37,053 nucleotides of DNA from Thermoplasmatota archaeon (GCA_016928095.1 JAFGLL010000049.1:1-37053); one strand, 5' to 3'; shown: positions 1 through 10,362, counted from the stretch's first letter. Notes: a model not told the origin generated them from the sequence alone. Program-made: numbers and translations.

Positions 1-486
1 GGTTTGAACGGATATTCACTGACGGAGAACGGACTGGGCCAGAATTTCTACGGAGACAAGGAAGCCGTCATCTCCGGCCTGAACACGACCGTTTTTGGAT
101 ATACCTGGGCGGCAGCTTTCCTGGCAGAGGTGATACTGACGTTCCTCTTCCTGATGGTCATTTTCGGCTCGACATCGGAGAAAGCACCGAAGGGATTTGC
201 CGGGATATCAATAGGCATCTCGCTGGTCTTCATACACCTTGTGGGTATACCGATAACCGGGACTTCCGTGAACCCCGCAAGGAGCATCGGACCGGCATTA
301 TTTGTAGGTGGTGATGCTCTCGACCATCTCTGGCTTTTCATAGTGGCACCGATCATAGGAGGCCTCCTCGCAGCCCTGGTCTGGAAGTTCCTCTTCGAGG
401 AGAAGGCCCAGGTTGCCGTCGAGGTCAAGGAGCCGCGTTCACGGAGGCGCTATGAGCCGAGAAGGCCCGCCGGCAGATACAGATAA
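1..486 (+). CDS. aqpZ: Aquaporin (MIP family, water-channel AqpZ-like), 5'-truncated by window edge
   Basis: Second NPA motif in IHLVGIPITGTSVNPARSIGPAL; His/Thr/Arg spacing matches the water-selective ar/R filter of AqpZ-type channels; the frame is open to the window start, so the listed TTG start is probably internal. Confidence 0.9.
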   Translation, partial: GLNGYSLTENGLGQNFYGDKEAVISGLNTTVFGYTWAAAFLAEVILTFLFLMVIFGSTSEKAPKGFAGISIGISLVFIHLVGIPITGTSVNPARSIGPALFVGGDALDHLWLFIVAPIIGGLLAALVWKFLFEEKAQVAVEVKEPRSRRRYEPRRPAGRYR

Positions 487-586
487 TAGATATGGACCCG
501 AAACCGGATCATGGGAGGATCGGCATACTTCGATCCGGATGACGGTAGATCGAATGTGCGGTTCGGACCTCCGATATGATGGAAGG

Positions 587-1765
587 TCATTCTACGGACC
601 GGTTCCCTATAGCGATCTCCTTGGCCTTCTCCACTGCTGGCTGATCGAAGGGCTCTACCCTTCGGAGCAGTGCGAAATAATATGCCATATACTGCATCAT
701 GCCTACGTAGAACCCGATGGACCTCTCGCTCTCGTCCTCCATCGTTATCGAGGCCCAGGGAGCCTCCATTTCGTCCAGTGAACCTATTACTCCCTTGGCC
801 TCCGACATCATGGCCTTTTTAAGGGAATACGGTCCCATTTCTTTCATGGGGACCCCCTTATACTCGATATCCACGCCCGGCCATGATATCACTTCTCCCT
901 CCTCACCATTCACAAGGACGAACAACGTTGCGATATCCTCCGGGCCGTCAAGGACCCTCTGGATCGTATGATGCTGGCATTCAGGACCTTCGGATGCCAG
1001 AAGGGTCAAGCCCTTGCGGCTTTTACTTAGGGTCTCGTGGAACAGCTGGGTCACAAGGTCGTTGAAGGCGGAATACCCTTTGGAATATACGGACAGGAAC
1101 AATGTCCTCTTTCCAAGCCTCTCGATCATATAGAAAGCACCTGCAAGATCGATGATGTCCTTATCTTCAATGGCATACCTGTATGCCTCCCTCAACCCCC
1201 CGACATAGGACCTTACATCGATACCGAGCAAGATAGCGGGAAGGAGCGTGGAGGCAGAACCTCCGGAAAAACGTCCACAGACATGCTCCGGAACATCAAC
1301 GATGCCCCAGCCGTTCGATCTCGCGAGCTTCCTCAAGGTCCCATCTCCAGACTGTGTAACCACGGTGGTCCGATATCCCTTGAAAAGGGAAAGGACCTCC
1401 AGTACGGTCAGGGTGTCGCCGGATTTCGAAATGGCAATGACATGCGTATCCTCCGGACCGCATCTTTCCTTTACCATCCCGATATGAAGGGGGTCCACTG
1501 TATCGATCAGGTAGAACGACATTCCCTGCGGCAGCTTCCTCCCGAGGGATCCGAGAATGCCTTTGAAGGTGGTCATTGAACCCCCATGCCCGATGATCAC
1601 GATGTTTGCGGCGCTCTCTATACCCTCCGCCGCCTTGAAGAGGCTATCGATATCCGCCTCATACCTGGCGAACACGGGGACCTCGGATGATCTGAGCTCT
1701 TCGAGGAGGGGGTCTATCATTCCAAGGTCCGGATGTCCAAGCTGTTCCAGGTTGACAGTGATCAC
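587..1765 (-). CDS. Phosphoglucose isomerase (PGI/SIS) family protein
   Basis: SIS-like IVIIGHGGSMTTFKGIL, AISKSGDTLTVLEV, and PGI signature-like GPECQHHTIQRVLDGPED. Confidence 0.8.
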   Translation of the reverse strand: MITVNLEQLGHPDLGMIDPLLEELRSSEVPVFARYEADIDSLFKAAEGIESAANIVIIGHGGSMTTFKGILGSLGRKLPQGMSFYLIDTVDPLHIGMVKERCGPEDTHVIAISKSGDTLTVLEVLSLFKGYRTTVVTQSGDGTLRKLARSNGWGIVDVPEHVCGRFSGGSASTLLPAILLGIDVRSYVGGLREAYRYAIEDKDIIDLAGAFYMIERLGKRTLFLSVYSKGYSAFNDLVTQLFHETLSKSRKGLTLLASEGPECQHHTIQRVLDGPEDIATLFVLVNGEEGEVISWPGVDIEYKGVPMKEMGPYSLKKAMMSEAKGVIGSLDEMEAPWASITMEDESERSIGFYVGMMQYMAYYFALLRRVEPFDQPAVEKAKEIAIGNRSVE

Positions 1766-1769
1766 TTTA

Positions 1770-1952
1770 TCACCCCATCACACCGCCGGGTTCACCGGGA
1801 CCCTTCGACCCAAGGGGCCCCTTCTTGTCGGGTGCGCATTTCAAGCAGGCAAAGCCCCTTGCGTCCATATGGTCCTTGCATGTCGCCTTCCCGCACATAA
1901 GGCAGGTGCGGAAGGCGGGTTTCCCGCATATATTACACGTTCCGGCCATCAT
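1770..1952 (-). CDS. Small cross-brace-type zinc finger protein (60 aa)
   Basis: Eight ligands C-x2-C-x7-C-x2-C-x4-C-x2-H-x7-C-x2-C; start overlaps the thyX stop (ATGA type) and lies 4 nt upstream of the PGI gene. Confidence 0.75.
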   Translation of the reverse strand: MMAGTCNICGKPAFRTCLMCGKATCKDHMDARGFACLKCAPDKKGPLGSKGPGEPGGVMG

Positions 1953-3418
1953 CTTTCCATCTCTCCTTCTTCGGGACCGTATTTTCCTTCACATCCAAAT
2001 AATCTCCCCCTGCCCTCCCCGAACCTGTCCTTGCCGCAGAGCATGGACGCAACCAGCGGGAAACGCTGCTCCATCTCATTCACCATCATGTCCGAGATAC
2101 GCCTGATCTCATCCTGGGCATGGTGGTCAGAGCGGAGCCTCACAAAATGATACATCTCCCTGAGGTTGAGCTTGAATACCACCCTCCTCTTGTGACCGTT
2201 GGTAAGGACGTACTGGGCGACATCCGTTCCATGTTCGGCCTTGATCTCATGATACAGGTCTCGGCTCCTCTTCATCAGGGCCCAGTATCTCATGAGGAGC
2301 GCCGGGTCCTCCATGTAGATCTCGGGTGTCTCCCAGAGGCATGGATCATACCTCTGTGATAGGATCGTCGCCATCCTGTGCCTCTTGAGCTGTGCGAACC
2401 CGGATGCCGAGATGTCGAAATCGAAGGTCAGGTCCATCATCTCGAAAGCCCTGGGGAGAGAGGAGTGCACCGGGTAGTTCTTGAAAACAGGCAGCAACAG
2501 GTCCATGAGCTGTTCGTCGGACAAGTTACGGGCAAGGCATCTTGACTCCTCGATGGAGAGGTCCGAGCTCTCGAATATCAATCCGGCCACGACCTCGGAT
2601 TCGGGATCGTCCACCTGCGAGGGGAGGTCCGAGCATACTACCCTCCTGTTGGGATTGAACCATAGTTTCCTCTTCCCATCCTTGTCCATCTCGAACCTGG
2701 CCATACCTTCCATGACCCTGGAGATATCATCGGAGGTCCTCTGGACATGGAAGTTCCCCTCGGTGTATTTGACCAGTGATGGGGCGAGCCCGGCAGTTGC
2801 CCCGAGAAGGCTGGTAGCAAATCTGCGTACCTCCGAAAGGGGATGTGCGAGACCCTGGGATATGATATATTCCGTTTCCCTGGCATTGACCGTCAACCCG
2901 AGGTCCGTGGGGCATGTCAATCCCAGTATGTACCTGGCCTGCTCAAGGAGCCTGTCTTGGAACTTTTCCTTGAGGTCTTCCCTGGACACGACCTCCCTGT
3001 AAAGCTCGAACTTCTCCTTCTCGAGCTCCATGACCCTTTCCTGGAGGTGGGTCCCAGCGACCTCATCGGGGATGATGTATGTCTTGTTCCCGAAGAACAC
3101 ATACCTCTGGGACCTCTCCGTGAACGATGCCAACCTGTGCCTCTCGATGAACTCCACGAGCAATCTGGAGGCATCCTCCACATCGATGTTGAAGACAGCA
3201 TGCTCTGCTACCGAGTTGTGCCCCATCCGGTATACTATGTTCTCGTTGGACCTCCTTGCCTTGTCAACCTCACTGACAGCGTCGTCCCGCAGCTCGGGGA
3301 TGGTCTTCGGGCTGTGGGAGAGCCTTGCGTATGCCGCGGATATGGTCTCGGGTGTCGCAGCCCTGTCCTCCTTCCAGAACCTTCTGTCGATCGTTGCTCC
3401 TGCCAGTGTTACCTTCAT
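1949..3418 (-). CDS. thyX: FAD-dependent thymidylate synthase ThyX, internally duplicated (two ThyX-like halves)
   Basis: N-half ERHRLASFTERSQRYV (RHR-x7-S type) and TVNARE; C-half LKRHRMATILSQRY plus LNLREMYHFVRLRSDHHAQDEIRRI. Confidence 0.88.
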   Translation of the reverse strand: MKVTLAGATIDRRFWKEDRAATPETISAAYARLSHSPKTIPELRDDAVSEVDKARRSNENIVYRMGHNSVAEHAVFNIDVEDASRLLVEFIERHRLASFTERSQRYVFFGNKTYIIPDEVAGTHLQERVMELEKEKFELYREVVSREDLKEKFQDRLLEQARYILGLTCPTDLGLTVNARETEYIISQGLAHPLSEVRRFATSLLGATAGLAPSLVKYTEGNFHVQRTSDDISRVMEGMARFEMDKDGKRKLWFNPNRRVVCSDLPSQVDDPESEVVAGLIFESSDLSIEESRCLARNLSDEQLMDLLLPVFKNYPVHSSLPRAFEMMDLTFDFDISASGFAQLKRHRMATILSQRYDPCLWETPEIYMEDPALLMRYWALMKRSRDLYHEIKAEHGTDVAQYVLTNGHKRRVVFKLNLREMYHFVRLRSDHHAQDEIRRISDMMVNEMEQRFPLVASMLCGKDRFGEGRGRLFGCEGKYGPEEGEMER

Positions 3419-6198
3419 TCTCCCTCCTCCAGTCTCTTCTTCAATTTGTATATGGCCTCAAGAGCCTGCATGGGCGTCATGTTGTTAGGGTCCAGAGATC
3501 TGATCTCTTCCATCACCGGGTCATCACCGGGAGGTTGAAGCATCTCCTCCGTCGGGAAAAGGACCATCTGAACACCCCTCCTCAGATCAGCTTTCAGGAC
3601 CTCCACTCCTGCCCCATCCCCAGCTGCGATGGCATGGGCCTTAACTCCAAGGACATCCTCCTTCTCGATGATCCGGAGCACCTCCCTTGCCCTTTCCACA
3701 ACCTCCTTGGGGATGCCTGCAAGATCGGCCACCTCTACCCCGTACGACCGTGATGCTGGACCCTTCCTGACCTTTCTGAGGAATGTGATGCCCTTCGTAT
3801 CCTCCCTGACCGCCATGGAATAGTTCACCAGCCCGTCCAGGGTCCCTTCGAGCTCGGTCAGATGGTGATAGTGAGTGGCAAATATCGTCTTTGCGCCGAC
3901 CTTGTCCCGATCGGAGATGAACTCCGTGACCGCCCAGGCTATTGCAAGCCCGTCGAAGGTGGACGTTCCTCTTCCGATCTCGTCCAGCAGGACCAAGGAA
4001 TCCCGGGTTGCAGAATTGAGAATGTTGGCAAGTTCCAGCATCTCCACCATGAACGTCGATTGGCCCCTGTTCAGGTCGTCCGATGCTCCTACTCTGGTGA
4101 ATATCCGGTCCACCAACCCGATCCCGGCCGCCTCGGCCGGGACGAAGGACCCCATCTGTGCCATGATCGTGATCAGTGCCACCTGTCTCATGAATGTGGA
4201 TTTGCCGGCCATATTGGGACCCGTGAGTATCATAAACCTGTTCTTTTCCCCGTCCAGATGAAGGTCGTTGGGAACGAAACCCCATTCCACCCTGTCCTCT
4301 ATGACCGGATGCCTGGACCTTTTAAGTGTCAATTGCCCTGAAGTGTCGAGGGCGGGCCTTGTGTAGTTCCTCCGGGAGGCCACCTCCGCAAGGTTGGCAA
4401 GAACATCAAGGCTAGCAACGGCCGATGCGGTCTCCTGCAGCTCCTCTCTATGCTCCAGGACGGAATCGACGACGGACCTAAATATCTCGAACTCGAGCTC
4501 TGCCATCCTCTCCTGAGAGTTCAGGATGATGGATTCCTTCTCCTTGAGCTCGGGAGTGATGAAGCGCTCCGCGTTCACCAGGGTCTGCTTCCGCATATAA
4601 TCCCCGGGGACCATGTCCAGGTTCGACTTCGTCACCTCTATGTAGTAGCCGAAGACGCTGTTGTGCTTGACCTTCAGGGACCGGATATTGGTCCTTTTCC
4701 TCTCATCGGCCTCGAACCCCCTGAGCCAGGTCTTGGAATCCCTTGCTGCAGATGATATCTCATCCAGTTCAGGGGAGTATCCGGGTCTGATGACGCCGCC
4801 ATCCTTGACCGATAGAGGAGGCTCTTCGATCACGGAACGGTCTATCAGTTCCACGACACACCCAAGGTCCGACATTCTCGAGGAGATGGATCTCAACGGC
4901 GCGCATCTGGAAACGGTCTCTGACCCGTCCAGCACGGCCTGCAGATCGGAAATGGCGTTAAGGGAATCCCTCAGGGCGATGAGATCCCTCCCGTTCGCCC
5001 TCTTCAATGACATCCTCATGACGAGCCTCTCGAGGTCCGCGACCCTTTTCAGGGCATCCTTTATGTCGGAGCGGAGGAATAGGTCGTTGAACAATGCCTG
5101 GACCGTATCCAGCCTCTCCTCGATATCCGAAATGTCCATGAGCGGGTGCTGGATCCAGTTCCGGAGAAGCCTCCCCCCCATTGCCGTTCTTGTGCGGTCC
5201 AATACTTCAAGCAGGGTGCCTCTATGGGTGCCCTCTCTGCCGGACCTGAGTACCTCGAGGTTTCGAAGTGTCGTCGGGTCAAGGACCATGAACTCGGAGC
5301 CAGTGTATGTCCTTATTCCACGGATGTGCTTCAGATCGCACATCTGGTTCTCCCTGGCGTATGCGAGGACCGCACCGGCACACCCCTTTCCCAGCTCCAT
5401 GTCCGCAAGACCGAGACCTCTGAGGTCCATGACGTTGAACTGCTCTTTCAGGACGGTCTCCGAATAACTGTCCAGGAAATGATGGTCGGGAAATGCGGTT
5501 ATGGCACAACCTTCTCTCAAATGCAACCTGATCTCGTTGATCAGGTCCTTGCGCTCCGCAAGTGATGAGGGAATTATGAGCTCCGCGGGATCGAACTTCA
5601 TCAGTTCGGACAAGAGGCTCTGGAACGGTGTCTCGGAGGATATCTCGGTGGCAAAGAAATCCCCGGTCGAGATGTCGAGATGTGCAAGTCCATAGGAGGC
5701 TTTCGGGAGCACCACCTTCTCCTGGGACTGCCCTTTCTCATCGGCCAGTGGAAGGTCGCTCTCGTGACCGCTTGCCAGTTTCCTCACGAGGGCTGACAGG
5801 AACATGTTGTCCTTGTCCTCCTGCCCCTGCGGGAGCAGGAGAGTGCCGGGTGTCACTATCTGGACCACTTCTCTCTTGACCAGACCCTTGGCCTTCCTGG
5901 GGTCTTCCACCTGTTCCACTATTGCGACCTTGTAACCTTTTTTCACCATCTTCGGCAGGTAGCTGTCCAGAGCATGATAGGGGATCCCCGCCAGGGGTAT
6001 CTTGCCCCCGTAAGGCCCCTTGTCCCTTGCCGTAAGGGTCAGGTCAAGCTCCCTTGACGCTATTTCCGCATCCTCGAAGAACATCTCGTAGAAATCGCCC
6101 ATCCGATAGAACAGGACCATATCTGGATACTTCTTCTTGATGGACATGTACTGTCTCATCAACGGGGTGAGGTCGGTTTCCTCGATATCCGGTACCAT
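3415..6198 (-). CDS. mutS: DNA mismatch repair protein MutS (MutS1 type)
   Basis: Mismatch-binding FYE motif (YRMGDFYEMFFEDA), Walker A GPNMAGKST, LLDEIGRGTSTFDGLAIAWA, FATHYHHLTEL. Confidence 0.97.
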   Translation of the reverse strand: MVPDIEETDLTPLMRQYMSIKKKYPDMVLFYRMGDFYEMFFEDAEIASRELDLTLTARDKGPYGGKIPLAGIPYHALDSYLPKMVKKGYKVAIVEQVEDPRKAKGLVKREVVQIVTPGTLLLPQGQEDKDNMFLSALVRKLASGHESDLPLADEKGQSQEKVVLPKASYGLAHLDISTGDFFATEISSETPFQSLLSELMKFDPAELIIPSSLAERKDLINEIRLHLREGCAITAFPDHHFLDSYSETVLKEQFNVMDLRGLGLADMELGKGCAGAVLAYARENQMCDLKHIRGIRTYTGSEFMVLDPTTLRNLEVLRSGREGTHRGTLLEVLDRTRTAMGGRLLRNWIQHPLMDISDIEERLDTVQALFNDLFLRSDIKDALKRVADLERLVMRMSLKRANGRDLIALRDSLNAISDLQAVLDGSETVSRCAPLRSISSRMSDLGCVVELIDRSVIEEPPLSVKDGGVIRPGYSPELDEISSAARDSKTWLRGFEADERKRTNIRSLKVKHNSVFGYYIEVTKSNLDMVPGDYMRKQTLVNAERFITPELKEKESIILNSQERMAELEFEIFRSVVDSVLEHREELQETASAVASLDVLANLAEVASRRNYTRPALDTSGQLTLKRSRHPVIEDRVEWGFVPNDLHLDGEKNRFMILTGPNMAGKSTFMRQVALITIMAQMGSFVPAEAAGIGLVDRIFTRVGASDDLNRGQSTFMVEMLELANILNSATRDSLVLLDEIGRGTSTFDGLAIAWAVTEFISDRDKVGAKTIFATHYHHLTELEGTLDGLVNYSMAVREDTKGITFLRKVRKGPASRSYGVEVADLAGIPKEVVERAREVLRIIEKEDVLGVKAHAIAAGDGAGVEVLKADLRRGVQMVLFPTEEMLQPPGDDPVMEEIRSLDPNNMTPMQALEAIYKLKKRLEEGE

Positions 6199-6321
6199 GG
6201 GGATGCGATAGGTGATGGGGAGCAGGTTCTAAATCCTTTTCCAATGTCATCGACGGGGGAATTTCTCCGAATAGCTTTTTATCGGGGTCCTCCATTGCCA
6301 CTGAGCGTCGGTGATAAGACC

Positions 6322-9300
6322 ATGAAGTTCAGGACAACCGTTCCCATCGTTATCTGCTCGGTCCTGCTTGCGGGGATATTCATGATGTTCTTGGTGCCTG
6401 CGACGGGCTCGGAGATGGATGGACCGATCGTCGGGGACAGGGTCGAGATCGATCTGGGAAGGGTGGATATCGATATAAATGATGAGTGGATCGATGGTCG
6501 CCTCTGGTCCACCGTGGATCTCGAGAACGCACTGGATCCGCCCACCAATGGTGAACCTTCGGTCCCGGCCATATCCCACCCTTTGGAGGTACCGTACGAG
6601 ATACTTGACATCGAACTGTTGCGCTCCGATCCGATCTCATTCAAGCTCCCCTTCAAGCTCCCCCCCTCGCCGACCGTTCTTCCACTGACCGAAGAGAACA
6701 TGCAGGAAACCTCACCTCTCGAACCTGATTGGGAACGCTACCACAGCGGGGAGACCTTCCCTGCAAACCCCCTTCTCTGGAAACGCATGGGATGGAGCTG
6801 GAACAATGGGCAGAGGTTCGGTCATTATTCCGTCAGCGCTTCACCAATCGACTACGATCCCGGGGAAGATGAACTGACATTCTACACGAGCGTGAAGCTT
6901 GTTCTCACCGTGGGGGGGCCCGAGCCCTCCCTTTCCCTTGACACTGAACCCACCAGGAGCGAGGCGAGGGCTCCCGATCCTCCCCCCCTGGTCCATTCGG
7001 GTACCGAGCTACTCGTCATCTCCCACGACAGCTATCTGGACGAGTTGTCACCCTATATCGAATGGAACCGGGAGAAGGGGGTCTGCGTATCCGCTGTCAC
7101 CATCTCTCAGGTGGACCAGCAGTATCCCTCGGACGACCGGACCACATCCATATGGAAATACGTCCACGATACGTTCTTCGGGGACAGCCAGAACTTGAAG
7201 TTCCTACTCCTGGTCGGAGAGCATGATCAGGTCGCGAGCAGGACCGTCAAGGACCTGGACCCGTATGCTCCGGCCGGTGAACCCTCCACCCTTCATACGG
7301 ATACATATTTCGGTTGTCTGGACGGCGGATACGGCAATTACAACTCCGACGGGGACCAGGACTGGGGGGAGTTGAACGATATCCTGGACTATATACCTGA
7401 GGTGTACGTTTCTCGAATTCCGGTGAACTCCGAAAGCGAGGCGAAGGGGTGGGCGAACAAGGTTGTTGCCTACGAGAGGGATGTACCGGTGGGAGATTGG
7501 GGAGGCACAGCAGCCCTTCTCGGATCATATACCCACGAGTTCGACGACGGGCCAGAACACTGTGAATACCTCTGGTCCAGCTACTTGAGCTCGGTCTATT
7601 CCACCCCTGATAAGTACTACAGCAACGGGGATGTGAGAGCATCCACAGGAGCGAAGCTGCTGACCTACAGCAATCTTCAGACCGGTATCAGCAGCGGTCT
7701 ATCCATCATCGTCTACATGGGGCACGGCCACTGGGCGATATGGACCGAAGGACCGCAGGATGCTTCCAGCTATCTGTACGATTCTTCACCAGCTTCCCAG
7801 CTGCAGCAGTCTCCGAAGCTGCCATTCATATCGGCCATGTCATGCGAGACGAACTGGTTCGACTCCTCCCACGAATCCATCTCCGAAGCCTTCACGGAGA
7901 ATGGAAAGGGAGGTGCCATAGCCTATGGTGGTGCGACAAGGACCACGGAGGGAGCCATCGGGCATGGATACCTTATCGGTGCTCCCGGTATCCAGGAGGA
8001 CACCCTGCGGATGCTGAAGCAGGGATACCGGGCTCCGGCAGAGGTGTTCCAGAGGGCGAAGGCCTATTATGCGGAGCAATGGGGTGCATATTTCGCATCA
8101 TACCAGTTCGGGTACAACGCATGGATGGAGCACCAGATACTCGGAGCCCCCAATGTACTTTTATGGACGTCTACCCCCAAGACCTTCGGCGTCCAGTACG
8201 ACTTCGATGAGGACCACTATACCAATTTCACGGTCACGGTAAAGGACGGACAGAACAACCCGGTGAAGGATGCCAGGGTCAGTATCTACTCGGCAACGCT
8301 GGGGGAGCGGTCCTTCGTCGATACCGATACCATGGGCCGGGCCACCATTCCATACATCATATCGGAGACAGCCTACGGCAAGATCACCGTGACCAAGCAG
8401 AACTTCAAACCGTTCCAGAAGGAGATCGTTCTCAGGGACCTGACGGAGCCCGAAACGACCCCTGCATGCGCAAATCAGAATCCGGACGGTGCGAACGGTT
8501 GGTATGTCTCCGACCCGTTGCTGTCCTTCATATGCACGGAACCTGCAGATATCTTCTTTAAATGGAACGGGGGTTTTGTGGAGAGCTACAAGGGGGGGAT
8601 CCTTCAGGTCCCGAAAGGGCCCAATGTGCTCGAGTACTGGGCAGAAGATGGTTCGGGCAACGAGGAGGACCGAAAATACCATTCCATCAATTACGATCCG
8701 GAAACCCCGGTCGCCTCGGTCTCTCTGGAACCGGAGGAGCCGGATGGGGAGGGAGGATGGTACACCACCCCGCCGGTCATAAGCGTGATCCTTCAACAAT
8801 CCATGGGTTCGCCTCAGCGTGTGGATTACTGGTGGGGAAGGGATCCAAGACAGGTGAGCAACGGGACCTTGATCGCTCCGGAGGGGGACAATGAGCTCCA
8901 TATCCAGGCCGTGGACGAGGCAGGGAACCGCGATGAGGAGTACCAGTTCTTCTTGAAAGTGGATTCCGTGGGACCGATGACGACCCTGGGCACCGGGGGT
9001 GTCGACCCGAACGAAAAAGGTTGGTATGTATCGCCGATGACCGTTACCCTCACATCGGATGATCGCAGGAGCTACATATACTACAGATGGGGTCCCGAAG
9101 AGGAGTTCTCCAGGTACTCCACCGCCATCACACCACCTCCGGGCAACAATACGCTCCAGTACTATTCGAAGGACGAACACGGGAACATCGAACCGTTGAG
9201 GTCGGTCCAGGTCCCCTATGATATCATGCCGCCGGACCTCGAGGTCACGGTCACTCCGAGGTCACCCGACGGAAATTCGAGATGGTATGTGACCAAACCC

Positions 9301-10362
9301 CGTCTGGCCCTGGACGTCTCCTTCGAGGATAACGACTACAGGATATACTATTACTTCGACGGTGACGATCCCGTGGAATATATCTCTCCAATTGACATCC
9401 AGGATGGAGAGTGGACCCTTCATTCATTCGCCGAGGACGAAGCCGGGAACAGGGGGATGCTCCAGACCCACGACTTCAAGGTCGACACCAGGTCCGATCC
9501 AACACAGGAATATATAGATCTCAGCCCCAACGAGGAAGGATGGTATACGGACCTGCCTCAGATAATCCTGAGTTCCTCCGGGATGTCCCAGATATTTTAC
9601 AGCTGGGATGGATTGACGGGATACGAGAAGTATTCCGGTGGTCTCTACCCGCCCGGGGAAGAGGGAATATTCAATCTTATCTATTACTCGATAGACCAGG
9701 CGGGGAACAGGGAGTCGGACAGATATCTGACACTGCCTCTGGACGGTAAAGCTCCTGTTGTATCCATGGAAGCACCCGGGTCAGTCCTTCCGGGAGAGGA
9801 AGTGGTCTTCGACCTCTCCGGTACTACCGACGGGGTAGAGGTAAATGCATATCGGATCGACTTCGGGGACGGGACAGATTCGGGGTGGGTGGTGACCCCA
9901 AGGATCACACACCGATACTCCGGCAGCGGCAGCTACAGGGTCACCGTGAAAGCAAGGGATGGCGTTGGACATGAGAGCGAGGAGAACACATGGAACATCG
10001 AGGTCAAGAACGAGCTCAACATCGTATTGGTCCTGGTCGTGGGAGTTTCCGTGGTCGTCCTCATCTTGATACTTGCCCTCGTTGCTGCTGTTCTGGTCAA
10101 CAGGAGGAGGCATCATCACTTCGCGCATCATCCGGTAACCCATCCACTTCCGCCTCAGCTTCCACGGCATCCGGCAGCAGCCCAGCAACCTTTACCCGGC
10201 ATCCGGCAGGCGCCCGGGAAGCAGCCGCTTCCACCTGTCCGGCCAAACACTCCCGAGGCACAGCAAAGACCGGCTCCCATGACCAGAACCTCCGTGGATA
10301 TGCCGAAACCCCCGGCCCCTCCTTCGATCCCTGAACCCCCGAGACCGCCCATCTATATATAG
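6322..10362 (+). CDS. Gingipain-like C25 family peptidase, secreted, C-terminally membrane anchored
   Basis: C25 region with putative catalytic His in IVYMGHGHW and Cys in FISAMSCETNWF; five ~80-aa 'GWY...DEAGN' repeats; PKD domain (IDFGDGTDSG...HRYSGSGSYRVTV); TM (IVLVLVVGVSVVVLILILALVAAVLV) and Pro-rich tail. Start at ATG 6322 preferred over 6244 (signal peptide MKFRTTVPIVICSVLLAGIFMMFLV; TATA-like ctttttatcg about 50 nt upstream). Confidence 0.88.
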   Translation: MKFRTTVPIVICSVLLAGIFMMFLVPATGSEMDGPIVGDRVEIDLGRVDIDINDEWIDGRLWSTVDLENALDPPTNGEPSVPAISHPLEVPYEILDIELLRSDPISFKLPFKLPPSPTVLPLTEENMQETSPLEPDWERYHSGETFPANPLLWKRMGWSWNNGQRFGHYSVSASPIDYDPGEDELTFYTSVKLVLTVGGPEPSLSLDTEPTRSEARAPDPPPLVHSGTELLVISHDSYLDELSPYIEWNREKGVCVSAVTISQVDQQYPSDDRTTSIWKYVHDTFFGDSQNLKFLLLVGEHDQVASRTVKDLDPYAPAGEPSTLHTDTYFGCLDGGYGNYNSDGDQDWGELNDILDYIPEVYVSRIPVNSESEAKGWANKVVAYERDVPVGDWGGTAALLGSYTHEFDDGPEHCEYLWSSYLSSVYSTPDKYYSNGDVRASTGAKLLTYSNLQTGISSGLSIIVYMGHGHWAIWTEGPQDASSYLYDSSPASQLQQSPKLPFISAMSCETNWFDSSHESISEAFTENGKGGAIAYGGATRTTEGAIGHGYLIGAPGIQEDTLRMLKQGYRAPAEVFQRAKAYYAEQWGAYFASYQFGYNAWMEHQILGAPNVLLWTSTPKTFGVQYDFDEDHYTNFTVTVKDGQNNPVKDARVSIYSATLGERSFVDTDTMGRATIPYIISETAYGKITVTKQNFKPFQKEIVLRDLTEPETTPACANQNPDGANGWYVSDPLLSFICTEPADIFFKWNGGFVESYKGGILQVPKGPNVLEYWAEDGSGNEEDRKYHSINYDPETPVASVSLEPEEPDGEGGWYTTPPVISVILQQSMGSPQRVDYWWGRDPRQVSNGTLIAPEGDNELHIQAVDEAGNRDEEYQFFLKVDSVGPMTTLGTGGVDPNEKGWYVSPMTVTLTSDDRRSYIYYRWGPEEEFSRYSTAITPPPGNNTLQYYSKDEHGNIEPLRSVQVPYDIMPPDLEVTVTPRSPDGNSRWYVTKPRLALDVSFEDNDYRIYYYFDGDDPVEYISPIDIQDGEWTLHSFAEDEAGNRGMLQTHDFKVDTRSDPTQEYIDLSPNEEGWYTDLPQIILSSSGMSQIFYSWDGLTGYEKYSGGLYPPGEEGIFNLIYYSIDQAGNRESDRYLTLPLDGKAPVVSMEAPGSVLPGEEVVFDLSGTTDGVEVNAYRIDFGDGTDSGWVVTPRITHRYSGSGSYRVTVKARDGVGHESEENTWNIEVKNELNIVLVLVVGVSVVVLILILALVAAVLVNRRRHHHFAHHPVTHPLPPQLPRHPAAAQQPLPGIRQAPGKQPLPPVRPNTPEAQQRPAPMTRTSVDMPKPPAPPSIPEPPRPPIYI
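8459..9755 (+). repeat. Five tandem ~80-aa Ig-like/OmpL47-like stalk repeats in the C25 protease
   Basis: Recurrent (N/D)G.xGWYvs.P...Y.W......L.p..G.n.L.Y.a.DeaGN pattern. Confidence 0.7.

Noticed and set aside
2843-3538. 231-aa plus-strand ORF antisense to thyX/mutS
   Set aside because: Shadow ORF; the opposite strand has strong family motifs
3415-6198. MutS without MutL as an orphan mismatch-repair system
   Set aside because: The window is only 37 kb; mutL may be elsewhere in the genome
8161-9180. 339-aa minus-strand ORF inside the C25 protease gene
   Set aside because: Antisense shadow ORF in GC-rich DNA over the stalk repeats
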